Origin: Salticus scenicus
Taxonomy: Eukaryota > Arthropoda > Arachnida > Araneae > Salticidae
Direction of reading: 5' to 3'
NCBI GenBank assembly: GCA_963930645.1
Contig: CAWVNO010001198.1
Location: 682,001 to 746,000 of the forward strand
DNA: 64,000 bases
The notes under the pieces were generated by a model, which saw nothing but the letters and a program-made list of their open reading frames with translations, did no database searches and was not told the DNA's origin. The position numbers and the translations under genes were made by a program. Shown piece after piece: positions 34,960-47,086 of this stretch (its first letter is position 1; each line of letters opens with the position of its first letter).

Positions 34960-35745
34960 TCAAGAGTTTAGTTGTATATAGCAGATGAAGAATAATGATA
35001 CAACACAGCAACAGGGATATAAATTACATTTTTTTAAATTCAAATATTGTTTGAGAAATTTTAACATACTTACTATTCCTTTAATTTCAACGTATATGCA
35101 TGAAAAATTCCATATTTTATGACTGTAATTCCCAAAAAGTGTCATAACGGGCCTATATCCCGTTAAAAAATTCCTTAAATTTTTGCATTTTTAAAAAATT
35201 TCTTTTTTCCCCTAATCTGAAGATAATGGCGTTATAGTATTAATTAAGAAACTTTGAATAAACACCATAAAATGCAAGAACTCGCAACTGCTACAAACAA
35301 AGCACGGCTGCTACAAACAAAGCGGCAACGCATTCCACACACTCAACGTGCTTGTTTGCAGCTCTCGTGCCTACAATGTTCGCCTGATGAAGGGTTGTGT
35401 CTTCTTTTGACCCGAAACAGTTGGTGCGAGTTCTCGCATTTTATGGTGTTTATTCAAAGTTTTGTAATTAATACTATAACTTCATTATCTACAGATTAGG
35501 GAAAAAAAAAGAATTTTTTAAAAAATTCAAAAATTTAAGAAATTTTTTAAGGTATAAAGAGGCGTTATGACACTTTTTGGGGAAGGCTGTCATAGAATAT
35601 AGAATTTTTGATGCTTATACGTTGAAATTAAAAGAATAGTAAGTATGTTAAAATTTCTCAAACATTATTTGAATTAAAAAAAAAAGTAATTCATATCCCT
35701 GTTCATGTGTTGTATCATTATTCGTCATCAGCTATGTCATTTTTA
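34960..35745. repeat. Foldback with ~300-bp arms
   Basis: The left arm (GAATAATGATACAACACA, TTGTTTGAGAAATTTTAAC, AAAAAGTGTCATAACG, AACACCATAAAATGCAAGAA) recurs reverse complemented at about 35410-35745. The ~110-bp centre holds CTGCTACAAACAAAGC twice and the hammerhead-like motif described separately. Confidence 0.85.
35384..35418 (+). ncRNA. Hammerhead-ribozyme-like motif (probably non-functional)
   Basis: CTGATGA, then a GGGT...ACCC stem, then GAAAC gives the order of conserved hammerhead core elements, and TTCGC upstream can pair with GCGAG downstream as stem I. Against it: one extra A before stem II, a very short stem III, and G where the cleavage base must not be G. At best it is a decayed ribozyme. 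Confidence 0.2.
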
Positions 35746-36299
35746 CTTCTAAACGCTCGTACTGAGGGGATTTTTTTATAATGACGTCACATTTTTTTTT
35801 TTTTTTTAACTACACTATTTTAGAACGTTTACAGTACGTTTTCTGGAACGTTCTGAAAATGTGTATAACGTTTTGAAAACGTTCTAAAAACGTTTAGAAG
35901 GTTCTGAGACCGTATACATAGAACGTTCTCAGAACGCTTCTATAACACCGATGGTGATAGTTACACGTTCATTGAACGTTCTCTGAACCGTACTATTGTA
36001 CGTCTTCAAGATGGACAGATAGACGTCTATAACACGTTCAAAGTGAACGTTCTTAGAACGTGTTTGCAGAACAATTTTTGAACGTTCAGAGAACGTTTCG
36101 GTGCTGCTTGGGTATTATTCAATAAAATTATCTACCATAATGAATGCAGATGATTTTCATCTTAGAAAAAACTAACAGGAAACATTAGAAAAGAAAAAGA
36201 AGAGAGTTTTATTCGCTATAAATAAAATCTTAAAAATGTGTTTTCATAACTGTTATCTCATACATCAAGTTTCATAGAAGTTGACATATATAATCTTCC

Positions 36300-37010
36300 T
36301 GTTCTCGGGTAAAATTACAGTATAGCAGCGCCATCTATAGGCTGATTTGCATCCAAACTGAATCAGCATAATGTCACCTAATGGCCTTCTTACAAATCAA
36401 GATTTATTTGAATTTACGCAATAGAACATGAGATATAGATCTCCCTGAAATTGCGGAAATCGACATATAGCAGAGATATTAATTCCAAAAGTTGTTAGAC
36501 ACTAACTTATGTCAAAGTGCATCGCTATATAAATTTATATTCAATTCTGTGTAATAATTACTGTGACGTATCCTTCTGTTAAATTGTGGATATCGCTGTA
36601 TAGCAGCTCCACCTGTTGAGCAATTGACACCAAAAGTTGATTAACTAATGTTAAGGTGCATCTGCATATAAATTTTTATGCAATTCTGTGCAGTAGTTCA
36701 GGAGATATAGTCTTCTTTGAAATTGAAGAAATCATGGTACAGCAGCGCAAGATATAGACAGTAACTTAAGTTATGGTGTGTCTGTGTATAATCTTTTCAG
36801 TTTCATACAGTAGTTCCTGAGATATGGCCTTCCATAAAACTGTGGAAATCGCAGTACAGCAGCACCATTTGTTAAGCAATTGACACCAAAAGTTGGTATG
36901 CACTAATTTAGGTCAAGGTGTCTCTGTATATAAACTTATATGCAATTCTAGGCCGTATTTCCTGAGATACAGTCACCACAAAATTTTTGTCTCACACACA
37001 CACAGTGACA
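36300..37010. repeat. Diverged tandem repeat, ~130-bp unit, about five copies (unit 1)
   Basis: Units carry AGCAGC(A/G)CCA, GACACCAAAAGTTG, CACTAA(C/T)TTA, AAGGTG(C/T)(A/C)TC, TATGCAATTCT and CTGAGATA. They are clearly related but 15-30% diverged by eye, ending in a CA microsatellite (36994-37005). The copy in unit 2 is near 47087-47797. Confidence 0.8.
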
Positions 37011-37068
37011 GACATTTTCTAAAGAAGGTCAAATCATGTTCTAGAACTCTTAAAACTTGGTAGTGTGA

Positions 37069-37215
37069 AATCGCCAAATATGCTTAATTTTGATAATTTT
37101 TTGTGGTCGCTGTAATTAATTTCAGCTGATAATTTTTTCATTTTCTGGTGTTTTATGAAGAGTAGAATCACATATATTTTTTTCAATAATTTTTAAAGAT
37201 GACACCTTTTGACAC
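37069..37215. repeat. Single arm of the 21899-22316 MITE family (unit 1)
   Basis: AAATCGCCAAATATGCTTAA through TTTTTGTGG, TTTCTGGTGTTTTATGAAG and AAGATGACACCTTTTGA matches one terminal arm of the complete MITE. Repeated in unit 2 at about 47857-48003. Confidence 0.85.
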
Positions 37216-37555
37216 CTTTTTTTTTTTACACTGCTCGGCATGAAAATTGGATCTGACACCTTTTCAGCATATTTTTATGTAAAATGACCTCTTGAATCCG
37301 AATAGGCCGCCCATTTTGCCCTATCACCCACCGTATTTTAGGAATGACCTCATATTTTTATCAGTTTTCGGTGGTTTTATGTCTAAAATTTTGATTTTTA
37401 GGAGGGTGAGGATTATTTTAACATTTAAAAATATATTCTGAGGGTTACAGAGTTGAAAAATTCTAAAACATATAGACATTTGCGACAAGGGAAAAATTTT
37501 GAGGGAATTTGCCATTGGAATTATGCATTACATATCTTATATTTTTACTTCCATT

Positions 37556-38226
37556 ATTACTTCCATTACCCTACTACCGTAGGTAATGGAAGTATTGTAT
37601 TCGGTCTGAAAATTCGATATCGGGTTTTCACCTGATTTACACGTTTTAAGGTCCCCTGAGTCCAAAAAAGTGTTGGTCAGTGTGTATGTATGTGTGTGTG
37701 TATGTATGTGGAGAATCTTCTGGATATTATAGCTCAGAAACTAATAAAGATAGAGCTACGAAACTTTAGAGTTGAAATACGTCTGGAGTACAGATGAAAT
37801 TTCCAAATTTTGGTGAAATTTGAAAAACCGGAAGTGGGACCGTAAGTCCGTATCTCAAAAACGGCTCTAACGATTTTCTTCAAACTTGCTATATAAACAC
37901 TCTATTAGATGTCCTTTCGAATGATATAGTTGGTTGGTTCAGGAAAATTGATAGGCGGCCTGTATAAATAGCTAAATTTCAGGTCTTGCAAACGCGTTCC
38001 TTTAAAAACGGCTTTACGGATTTTTTTCAAACTCGCCATATTAACTCACTTTTGAATATCCTTTTGTATGTAATTATTGTTTTCTGGTCAATAATTGATT
38101 TTTTGTAAAAGTTGGTATCTCAAAAACGGCTCTAACGATTTTTTCTTTAGGTCACTTTTATGTTTTCTGATCACATTAGCTCTCAAAAATAATACAAGTA
38201 ATAGTGGGTAATGGAAGTCGTGTGGT
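37556..38226. repeat. Dispersed element with TACTTCCATTACCC ends, first copy (unit 1)
   Basis: It begins TACTTCCATTACCCTAC and ends GGGTAATGGAAGTCGTGTGG, giving short inverted ends; the left end is also locally palindromic. The interior has GGTCCCCTGAGTCC, a TGTATG microsatellite, CTCAGAAACTAATAAAG and ACGGCTCTAACGATTTTCTT repeats. The unit-2 copy is at about 48342-49012. Confidence 0.75.
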
Positions 38227-38518
38227 TGTTTCACAGCAGATTTTTTTTAATCTGTTATTAATGTTGTTTTTTAAACTTTATATTTTTTTGTTTTTAGGTG
38301 TTAAATTAATTATTTTTCATTCTTCAAATCAAATTCATGGTCATAAAATTATCGAATAGTTAAAGAAATTGAGGGAGGGGGTGGTGTAACTAGAAAACAG
38401 TGGGTGACTGGGCAAAATGGAAGTCATGTTCGGATTCAGGAGATCATTTTACATAAGAATCAGCAAAAATGGTTTCAGATCTCGATTTTTTTTTTTTTTT
38501 TTTTTTCAAGAGCAGTGT

Positions 38519-38601
38519 TTATTAATAATAATATGGAATTTTAACAACTCATTGAAGTAGTGCCCAGCAAAGCGGGCAAATTACATTTTTATTGCTTCTA
38601 G
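38519..38601 (+). repeat. Solo Helitron 3' end (unit 1)
   Basis: TTATTAATAATAATATGG, AACAACTCATT and CAGCAAAGCGGGCAAA match the 8045-8115 terminus, but the GCCTG of the hairpin is replaced before CTAG (38598-38601). Copy in unit 2 at 49311-49393. Confidence 0.6.
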
Positions 38602-38753
38602 TAATTACATTTTTACTTCCATTACCCTACTTCCGTAGGTAATGGAAGTATTGTATTCGGTCTGAAAATTCGATATCGGGTTTTCACCTGATTTGCACGT
38701 TTTAAGGTCCCCTGAGTCCAAAAAAGTGGTTTTTGGCAATTGGTCAGTGTGTA

Positions 38754-38805
<52 letters not shown>

Positions 38806-39481
38806 GAGAATCTTCTGGCTATTATAGCTCAGAAACTAATAAAGATAGAGCTACGAAACTTTAGAATTGAAATACGTCTGGTGTACAGATGAAATTTCCA
38901 AATTTTGGTGAAAATTGAAAAACCGGAAGTGGGACATCGGAAACCGGAAGTGGGACCGTAAGTCCGTATCTCAAAAACGGCTCTAACGATTTTCTTCAAA
39001 CTCGCTATATAAACGCTCTATTAGATATCCTTTCGGATGATATAGTTGGTTAGTTCAGGAAAATTGATAGGCGTCCTGTATAAATAGCTCAATTTCAGGC
39101 CTCGCAAAGGCGTTCCTTTAAAAATGGTTGTACGGATTTTTTTCAAACTCGCCATTTTAACTCAATTTTAAATATGCTTTTGTGTGTAATTATTGTTTTC
39201 CTGTCAATAATTGAGTTTAATCGGAAGTGGACATCAGAAACCGGAAGTGGGACCGTAAGTTCGTATCTCAAAAACCGCTCTAACGATTTTCTTCAAATTT
39301 GCTATATAAACACTCTGTTAGATGTCCTTGCGAATGATATAGTTGGTTAGTTCAGGAAAATTGATAGGCGTCCTGTATAAATAGCTCAATTTCAGGTCTG
39401 CCAAGGGCGTTCCTTTAAAAACAGCTGTACGGATTTTTTTAAAACTCGCCATATTAACTCATTTTTAAATATCCTTTTGTA

Positions 39482-40834
39482 CAGTACTGTGCAAATTAAT
39501 TGGGACAAGCTCAAAAATTTTCACAAATGTTGTTTAATTGGTATAGATTAACTTACATGCACGGTATAACAATCTAATACGAAATATGCCCTCCTCTAGC
39601 TTGAATGAGATCTTGTACACGGTTTGGCATGGATTCCACTAAATTTGAACTTAAATTTTCGATCTCGTCATTACGAAATCAAACTTTTATAACATTCTCA
39701 ATCATTGTTTTCTTTGTTGAGCAGTTCATTTTACTCACACGTCTCTTTACAATGCTCCACAAATTTTAGATGGAATTTACATCAAGAGAATTACCAGGCC
39801 AATCCAAAACCGTTAATTTCTGCTCTTGAAAAAAATTCTTTGTTAGCTTAGAAGAATGGCATGGAGCAAGATCTTGTTGAAAGATACCAACATCACCAAG
39901 GAACGTTTGCATCATAGGCACGAATTTCCTTTCTATTATAGAAATGTATATTTTAGAGTTCATCATCCCTTCAACTGGTACTAAGCTGCCAGGTCCTCCA
40001 GAAGTAAAATAACTCCAAAACATCTGTTTACGAGGGTGATTAACTGTTTGAATAAGATGTTGTTCTCTGATGGGTTCTCCATCACTTAGCCTGACAAATC
40101 TTGGTCGAAACCCTTGCTCAATAAAATGAGTTTCGTCGCTAAATACAACCTTCTTTCAGTCTTGTGCATTCCAGTATTGATATTTCCTGGGCCAGTTCAT
40201 ACGTTTTCTTTTCATTGCAGGTGTTAGTAATTGTTTTTTGATTGGTGTTCTTGCAAATCACCCAGATTGAATAAGCCTTCGTCGAATTGTTGATGAATCC
40301 ACGCTCACGCCAGTAGCTAATAATTCTGTCTGAAGATCTGTACTTGTTTTGCGAGGATGCATTTTACTATTTCCTGCAAGAAATTTATCTGTTCGAGGTG
40401 TGGTCATGCGTTTGCGTCCACATTTACCCTTCGTTTTAGAGACACTGTTCCAAAATTCTTTTGCAGATTAATAATCCTAGAAACATTGGATTTTCCAACT
40501 CTAACTGCTGTAGCAATATTCCTCACAGTCATAGAAGAATGCTGACTAAGGGTAACAACTGTAGTCCTTTTCCTGGGAGTGATATACTTTTTTTAAGTAC
40601 ACGTCAGAAGCAGACAATTCACACAATCGACCACTTCTTACAGCAACTGAAGCGCAACTGAAGTGAAATTTTTTTGAAATGTCATGATCATGTGGTCATA
40701 CCGGTTTAGATTAGTTAAGGGCAGTCGCGCATTGTAAGAAAATGCAGTTGAAACCGGTTTGAGGCAGAAAATCCCTGAGGAAGGAACAATTTTCTTAAGA
40801 AATGTGTTTGTCCCAATTAATTTGCACAGTACTG
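39482..40834 (-). mobile_element. Tc1-like element, inactive (1353 bp)
   Basis: Ends CAGTACTGTGCAAATTAATT and the exact complement at right, flanked by TA (39480-39481, 40835-40836). Unit 2 keeps the empty target (TTGTATGTAA at 50270-50279) with one TA, which proves the boundaries and shows that insertion followed the tandem duplication or affected only one copy. The transposase is on the minus strand. Confidence 0.95.
39600..40650 (-). pseudogene. Tc1-like transposase
   Basis: The minus strand encodes an N-terminal helix-turn-helix region in broken frames (40350-40650), then the catalytic domain. FSDETHFIEQGF carries the first Asp (codon at 40135-40137) and is preceded by a TGA at 40156-40158 where Trp is expected. 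An open 85-codon stretch follows with MFWSYFTSGGPGSLVPVEG and FQQDLAPCHSS, the second Asp, and LDWPGNSLDVNSI. It stops (TAA) exactly where the third catalytic residue of NSIENLW-type motifs should be; NLWSIVKRR follows the stop. At least two inactivating changes are therefore visible despite a clean, seemingly recent insertion, so it was probably mobilised in trans. Confidence 0.9.
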
Positions 40835-41614
40835 TATGTAATTATTGTTTTCCGGTCAATAATTTTTTTTTGTAAAAGTTGGTATCTCATAAACGGCTCT
40901 AACGATTTTCTCTTTAGTTCACTTTTATGTTTTCTGATCGCATTATCTCTCAAAAATGCATATAATATGTATAATAGTGGGTAATGGAAGTCGTGTGGTT
41001 GTTTCACACCAGATTTCTAGATTTAGTTTGTACAAAAATGCAATGATTTTTAATACTATTGAAAACTATGTTAAAAGTTTCTTAAAAAAAAAATATATAT
41101 ATATATATATATATTATTTTTAATTATTATTAAATGTACAAAAGGCTTAATTAAAGTAGAAATGTTTTGTCACTAAGATTATTCTTTAAAAATAATTGTC
41201 AGCAATCTTTTGTTTTTAAATTTATATTCAGAAAATAATATATGCTCATTTTATCATTCATGTTCATGAATTTTCAAATAAAACGATGTTTAATTATACT
41301 GATTTTTTCTCTATATTTTCTCAGAATTAAATAGTTTTTTTTTCTCTTGTTTTTTCTAGTTCCTCTTGTTTTTTTTTTTTTTTTTTTTTTTTTTTTCCCA
41401 TTTCAGTATTATTTGAGATTGTCTCAACAAAGATTTTAATTGTGATTTCTTAATTTGCATTATTTAAAATTGATTTTATTATAAAATACTTTTTACTTGC
41501 GAGAAAAATAAACAATAATTTTCTCTTGAATAAAAATTATCTGAAATTCATTATATATTTTAAAAACTGATTCTTAGTTAAAAATCGACAGCTACAATTG
41601 TTATTTAACTAATA

Positions 41615-41793
41615 CAGTAAAACCTCTCTAAGTTGGACACCTACGGTTCCAAGAAAAAGTGTCCAACTTAGAGAGGTGTCCAACTTATAGGGGTTAGACA
41701 TAATGTTAATGGACATATTCCGTTCCAAGAAAAAGCGTCCAACTTAGAGGGGTGTCCAACTTATAGGGGTGTCCAACTTGAGAGGTTTCACTG
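41615..41793. mobile_element. Pogo/Tigger-like MITE (179 bp, unit 1)
   Basis: Ends CAGTAAAACCTCTC and GAGAGGTTTCACTG, flanked by TA (41613-41614, 41794-41795). The interior repeats GTCCAACTTAGAG and TGTCCAACTTATAGGGG. Such ends are familiar from pogo-type MITEs. The identical copy in unit 2 is at 51056-51234, so this insertion predates the tandem duplication. Confidence 0.8.
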
Positions 41794-42441
41794 TATCACA
41801 TTCGTTTTCATTTCTTTAGCGGTCAACTAACGCTGTTTAACACTCCGGGGTAATTTTCTTTACTGAACCTTTGATGGGCTTTGATAAATAGTGACATTTT
41901 GACATTTTGTTTACACATCCATCTCTGTCATGAAAGGGAGTGTCTGTAAGAATAAGTGTTTAAGGATTGGACACTTTTTCTTTTGGCTGATAACTTTCAC
42001 AAATTTTGTGTCGTATCTCAGTGAAGTACTAGTTTAGAAGGACCTCCTCCAGAAAGCAGGGTGAAAAGTCATTAAGAGCGGACAATACCTAATCTCGCAA
42101 ATAGCCTTTCCCCATGTTATTCTACGGGAAAATTTGTAACTATAATTACTCATTATCTAATTTATTTTTTTTTAATTCTGTTTTCACAAGCAGAAAATTC
42201 ACAACCATTAAAATAGTACTAACTTTTCAAAAATTAGTTTTTTTAATTTTTAATATTTCATTTTTAAGCTCAAATGTACGAAAAATACACTTGCGTTGCT
42301 TTATTACCGTCTAACTTATCAACAAATTGTGGAATCTAAAATCTGTAAAGGTAGTAACTTTCTCCAAAAAATTTTGCTTTTTATAAATAGATTTTATTTA
42401 TTGTTTTTTTTAAATATATATTAAAAAAAATTGTTTGAAAT

Positions 42442-42720
42442 TTAACTTTCAAATCGAAGAAACCCAATATCAGCTCTATTCCCCTCCCCGTATCGGAAAC
42501 GCCTCCAAAGGAAGTCATTAAGGTTGATTGATGATGCTTCTAATTTTCGAAGAAGGTCTTCAAAAGAAACTTGTCTGGTTTTATCTTGCAGTCTGCTTGA
42601 ATACGAAAGTGTATTTCGATGTTGAAATAGCGGAAAAGAAATATCTTCTTCCCAAAATAAAAATTTAGAATTTTGTGTATAATGTATCATGTAAATGGGA
42701 AAAATTAAAGAAATATTCAA
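42442..42720 (-). CDS. Hypothetical 92-residue ORF in tandem unit 2
   Basis: Same translation as 25407-25685, with no stop or frameshift. See that entry for its features; I cannot assign a function. Confidence 0.35.
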   Translation of the reverse strand: MNISLIFPIYMIHYTQNSKFLFWEEDISFPLFQHRNTLSYSSRLQDKTRQVSFEDLLRKLEASSINLNDFLWRRFRYGEGNRADIGFLRFES

Positions 42721-42738
42721 GCATGCAAATGTGCGACA

Positions 42739-42769
<31 letters not shown>

Positions 42770-42776
42770 GTTTTAA

Positions 42777-42812
<36 letters not shown>

Positions 42813-43144
42813 CAATTGCTTTTCCTCACTTTAATTTGAATATATTTAAATCAACAGGTGGCGCTGTTTTTATTCACTTTCTGTAACTTTTCTGATGGCT
42901 ATATCAGAGCATGTATTGTTAAAATTGCACGAAACTGCATCATTGAAATTCGTTTTGTGAGAATCTGTGCCGAGGAAATTTCTGTGCACGTTAACAGATG
43001 CGGGTAGTTATTTTTAAGATTGATATAGAAGAATTTTTGAGATAGCCACAGCATGCTAGTTTAATAAGTGACTGAGATTGTAGTTTTAAATTTTCTTGTT
43101 TGTTTTAAATGAAATTTTATAACGCTATTTCTCTTTAGCAGCAA

Positions 43145-43635
43145 CACTGTTAAAAACTTTAATAGGAAACTACTGGGAATAATATATTTTAAGTTATGTA
43201 AAATTACAGGGGAAAATAGACGGAGATGTTAAAAAATCTATTTTATAAATGCATTTTAATGACCAATATTAATTTAATGCATTACTAGCGAGAATATATA
43301 TGTGATCTAGAAAGCTTTTCTAAAGTAGAAACATTTCTCATATTGATAAATTAAATAATTAAAATAGGCAAAAATACTGAATAAAGATTGAGAATCTTGA
43401 TTACATACTTTAAACAAAGAATTATTGTAAATTTACAGGACACTGCATAAACATTTCAGTAAATTTACAGATATTTTTTACAGTGAAACCTCATTGCACA
43501 GACCATAATGAAAGATATGACTTCTAACATTTTAATCCGTAGCTTCAGCATAATTCCCATTGTAACTATTCGCATATTTTTACATAATATTGCTGATGAT
43601 ACCTTGCTATTTAATGTTTTTGATTCCTTGTTTTG

Positions 43636-43668
<33 letters not shown>

Positions 43669-44201
43669 TTTTTATCAATAGAAAAAAGAAATATATATAC
43701 TCAATTTTTCTTTTAACGTATAAATTAATCGGAGACCGAAAAATATACTTTTAATTAACAAAGTTTGTATTTGTGTCCCTAAGCGCACAGAAAGTTAAAA
43801 GATTTTGTGGCAACAATTATATTTATAAACAAAGTATTTTAGTTCATAAAACCTGCACTGTTAAAAATTTCTGTAAATTTAATGTAAATATTTATCCAGA
43901 GTCTCTGTAAATGTACAGTAATTCTTAGTTAAAATGGAATAATCGAGATTCTCAATCTTTATTCTGTATTTTTACGTAATTTTATTATTTAATTAAAATT
44001 AAAAATGACTGCTTCTACTTTAGAAAAAGCATTCAAAGTCCGAAATATATTCTCTCCAATAATTAATTAAATTAATATTAGTTATTAAAATGAATGTATA
44101 AAATAAGTTTTTTAACATCTCCGTTTATTTTTCGCTGTAATTTTACGTAACACTTAAGATAACAGATTACACAAAATTTTCTGTTGAAATTTTTAACAGC
44201 G
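43145..44201. repeat. Inverted pair of ~350-bp repeats (unit 2)
   Basis: Copy of 26106-27162, offset by 17039 bp, essentially identical. Confidence 0.85.
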
Positions 44202-45253
44202 TATAACTCCTTTTATTTATTTATTATTATTTGAGTCTAAATGACGTTATTTTGAGATTTTACATATTCAGTCAATTCCAAAAATACAAATAATGTAAAT
44301 GTTTAGTAATGTATGCCTTTAGTTTGCTGCTATTTTTCTTTTCTTCCATTCTTTCTTTTTAAAGTCCAAAACACAAAGAATGGCAACAAATCAAATAAGA
44401 TTTAGATAACGTGTTTTGTACTGTTACGTTAAATATATAAAGTTTTCATAGCTGCTTCTCAGTTAGGAAGATTTTCAATTTCACTTACTATTTTATTTCG
44501 ATTAGTTTTAGTCAATTATTTTGATTTTGAATAGAAAATAATAGTAATAATAATAATCAAACTGAAATCAGAAAATCACTAGAATTTTTTAACTAAGTCC
44601 ATCCTTTCATGAATTATTACAGAATCCAAAATACCAACTTTGTGTTAATAAAAGATTTATTTATTAAGTGTTGAATAATAGATAAATACTACTGAAGTTC
44701 TATTTAGTATACTATTGTTATCCCGATTCTTCTTTTGTACATTTGTAAAACACATGTATATACTTTGTGAAAAAATATCTTTTCGGCGCTTCTAAAGCGC
44801 GTTCCCCTGTTTCATGTGAAGCAGAAGCATACACAATGAATAAAGTGTTCTAAGGTATTGCAACTTGTCTTAGACTTCATTTGTACTCTTCAGTAATAAT
44901 GCTAAACTGTCAACGCGCCACAGTTTAAAAAATTGTGATAAAAAGGGATGCAGACACTTAGTCGACAATATTCTTTTACATTTTGGACATCATAAGAACG
45001 CACTCACATAAATCTTTGTTTAGAAATTGTTTTCTTTTACGTTTTTATTTCCATTTTCATTTATCAATATTAAAATGGACTAGATGATAATAACTTATAG
45101 CCGGTTTGCTATCACGTGTGCTAGAATCATAGGTGCAACAATGCTAACACGTTTATTTCACTGAACTGTTATTGTACTTGACAAAGGATGATTTTTAGTA
45201 ATTTTCGCACCCATTTAAAAGGAAGTATTTGAGAGCTGCAGAACACAATTTCA

Positions 45254-45747
45254 CCATTTTTAGAAAATGTCTGTCTTCTGTGTGTATGTGACAACATTTT
45301 GTGGCAACTGTATCCCAGGAACTACTGCATATCAGTTCATACAAATTGATATATAGTTACACCTTGACATAAATTAGCGCCTATCAACTTTTGGTAAATA
45401 TTGTCTGACAAGTTGAGTTGCCATCCCGCTTTTTTAAAATTTTTAACATGGTGGTATAGGACAAAATTTTGTATAAATGTGCATAAAGTGAATTATTTTA
45501 AAATAATCATTATGGAATTTACAAGAATTATTTATAATAGAGATAGTCAACTGAAAAAAGAAAAAAAAAAAAAAAATGTATGTAGGAGCATCGCCTCCCC
45601 CCTGGAGGGAAAGTCACCCTTAGAGGGGAATAAATTTTCATGATGGATATCTTTCACAATAGCTCGCCAATACCTTGAAAATGAATGGTTGAACCATCGA
45701 TCTGCAATAATTAAAAATAATGTTATTGATTTTTTAAACTTTTTAAC

Positions 45748-45784
<37 letters not shown>

Positions 45785-46235
45785 GTAATATTGAGAATAA
45801 AATGAGCTTTTTTGGGGTATTTAGTGTTATACTACTTCTCTAATATGGAAATCTTACTGCATTATCATGGAAGATAATTTTATTAAATAACGATTTTAAT
45901 AAATTATTTTTACTGAGTGAATTTGCATAGGAAAATATAGAAGAAAATCTTGTAGTGGCCACAACATTCTAAGAATAATTTGGTTATAAAAAGTATTTCT
46001 CTTTATGCACATTTATAGGAAATTTTATTCTACACCATTACATTAAAAAATGAGATAAAACAAGATGGCAGCAACACCTGTTGGACAAATTTCACCAAAA
46101 GTTGATAGCACTAATTCATGTCAAGGTGTAACTACATAATCAGTTTTATTAAATTCTGTGCTGTAGTTCCTGAGATACAGTTGCCACAAAATTTTGTCAC
46201 ATACCCATAGACAGCCGTTTTCTGAAACTGGTCAT
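45254..46235. repeat. Foldback repeat with ~270-bp arms (unit 2)
   Basis: Copy of 28215-29195; the internal T run is a few bases longer. Confidence 0.8.
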
Positions 46236-47086
46236 ATCGTGTTCGACATCTCTCAAAACGTGTAACTCTGTCGGAAACCCAAGGGCAAAAGTTTTTATCA
46301 ATCTTATACTTTCTTCTATTGAATATCGAAAAAAAGCAACAAAGAAGAAAAAAATCAAAATGAAGATAATATTAATTACTGCATAAAACTAGTATGTTAT
46401 GATGGCAACCACAAAAATTTTGTCTGTATAAAGTTACACAAATTCTTATTCTTGCAATGCAAATTATAATTATTATTTATGAAATTTATTTTCTATGATG
46501 AATGTAGACTATTTTTATCACACAGAATTATTACACTAAATGCCGAAAAAATGTCAATTTTGTACCAATATCAGAAGAAATGCGATTTTTTGTTAAATGA
46601 AAAAATCGATAACTTTCATTTAAATTAACTTAGATCTATAGTGCAACCATTCGTTTTAAAGGAATTGACGAGTTTTTTCGCAAGTTACCAATATTCAAAA
46701 TTTATACCCTTCGGGGGTGAAGGGGGAAGCGTTGCTCATACATGCACTCATACTGTTTCCTACTTTACTACTACTATTTTCAATAATTCATATTAACTTT
46801 ACAACCACGTATTAAAAACTAGTATGTTGTGGTCACCACAATACTTTCTTATATATTTTCCTGTAGAAATTCACTCAGTAAAAATATTTTATGAAGATTA
46901 TTATTCAATAAAATTATCTACCATAATGAATGCAGATGATTTTCATCTTAGAAAAAACTAACAGGAAACATTAGAAAAGAAAAAGAAGAGAGTTTTATTC
47001 GCTATAAATAAAATCTTAAAAATGTGTTTTCATAACTGTTATCTCATACATCAAGTTTCATAGAAGTTGACATATATAATCTTCCT

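Larger units (their letters stand above)
29858..36112. mobile_element. 6.25-kb TA-flanked DNA element with AACGTTC arrays, unassigned superfamily
   Basis: The ends are CCCAAGTAGCACAGGAACG and, at right, GTTTCGGTGCTGCTTGGG, which are inverted repeats (CCCAAG.AGCAC). Each side is flanked by TA, and the empty site with a single TA is preserved at 46899-46900, so both boundaries are exact. AACGTTC-like palindromes occur at least four times in the left 200 bp and about ten times in the right 300 bp, probably transposase-binding arrays. No transposase frame is found; the interior is a patchwork including a mariner-type MITE (33623-34303), a foldback (34960-35745) and a SINE-like piece (31620-31815). 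A 2-bp TA target suggests the Tc1/mariner side or a Mirage-type CACTA relative, but the termini match neither well in my reading. Confidence 0.85.
38612..41000. repeat. Second, longer copy of the TACTTCCATTACCC element, carrying the Tc1 insertion (unit 1)
   Basis: Same ends as 37556-38226, with a (GT)n run (38758-38788) and a segment containing CGGAAGTGG and CTCTAACGATTTTCTTCAAA that is repeated two to three times. The Tc1-like element at 39482-40834 splits it. The uninterrupted version is at about 49405-50430 in unit 2. Confidence 0.75.
25041..42071. repeat. Tandem unit 1 (17.0 kb, with two insertions)
   Basis: Same order and content as unit 2, apart from a 6255-bp TA-flanked element at 29858-36112 and a 1353-bp Tc1-like element at 39482-40834. 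Removing both, with their TA duplications, leaves a length within about 20 bp of unit 2; the remainder is accounted for by poly-T and similar runs. Confidence 0.95.
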
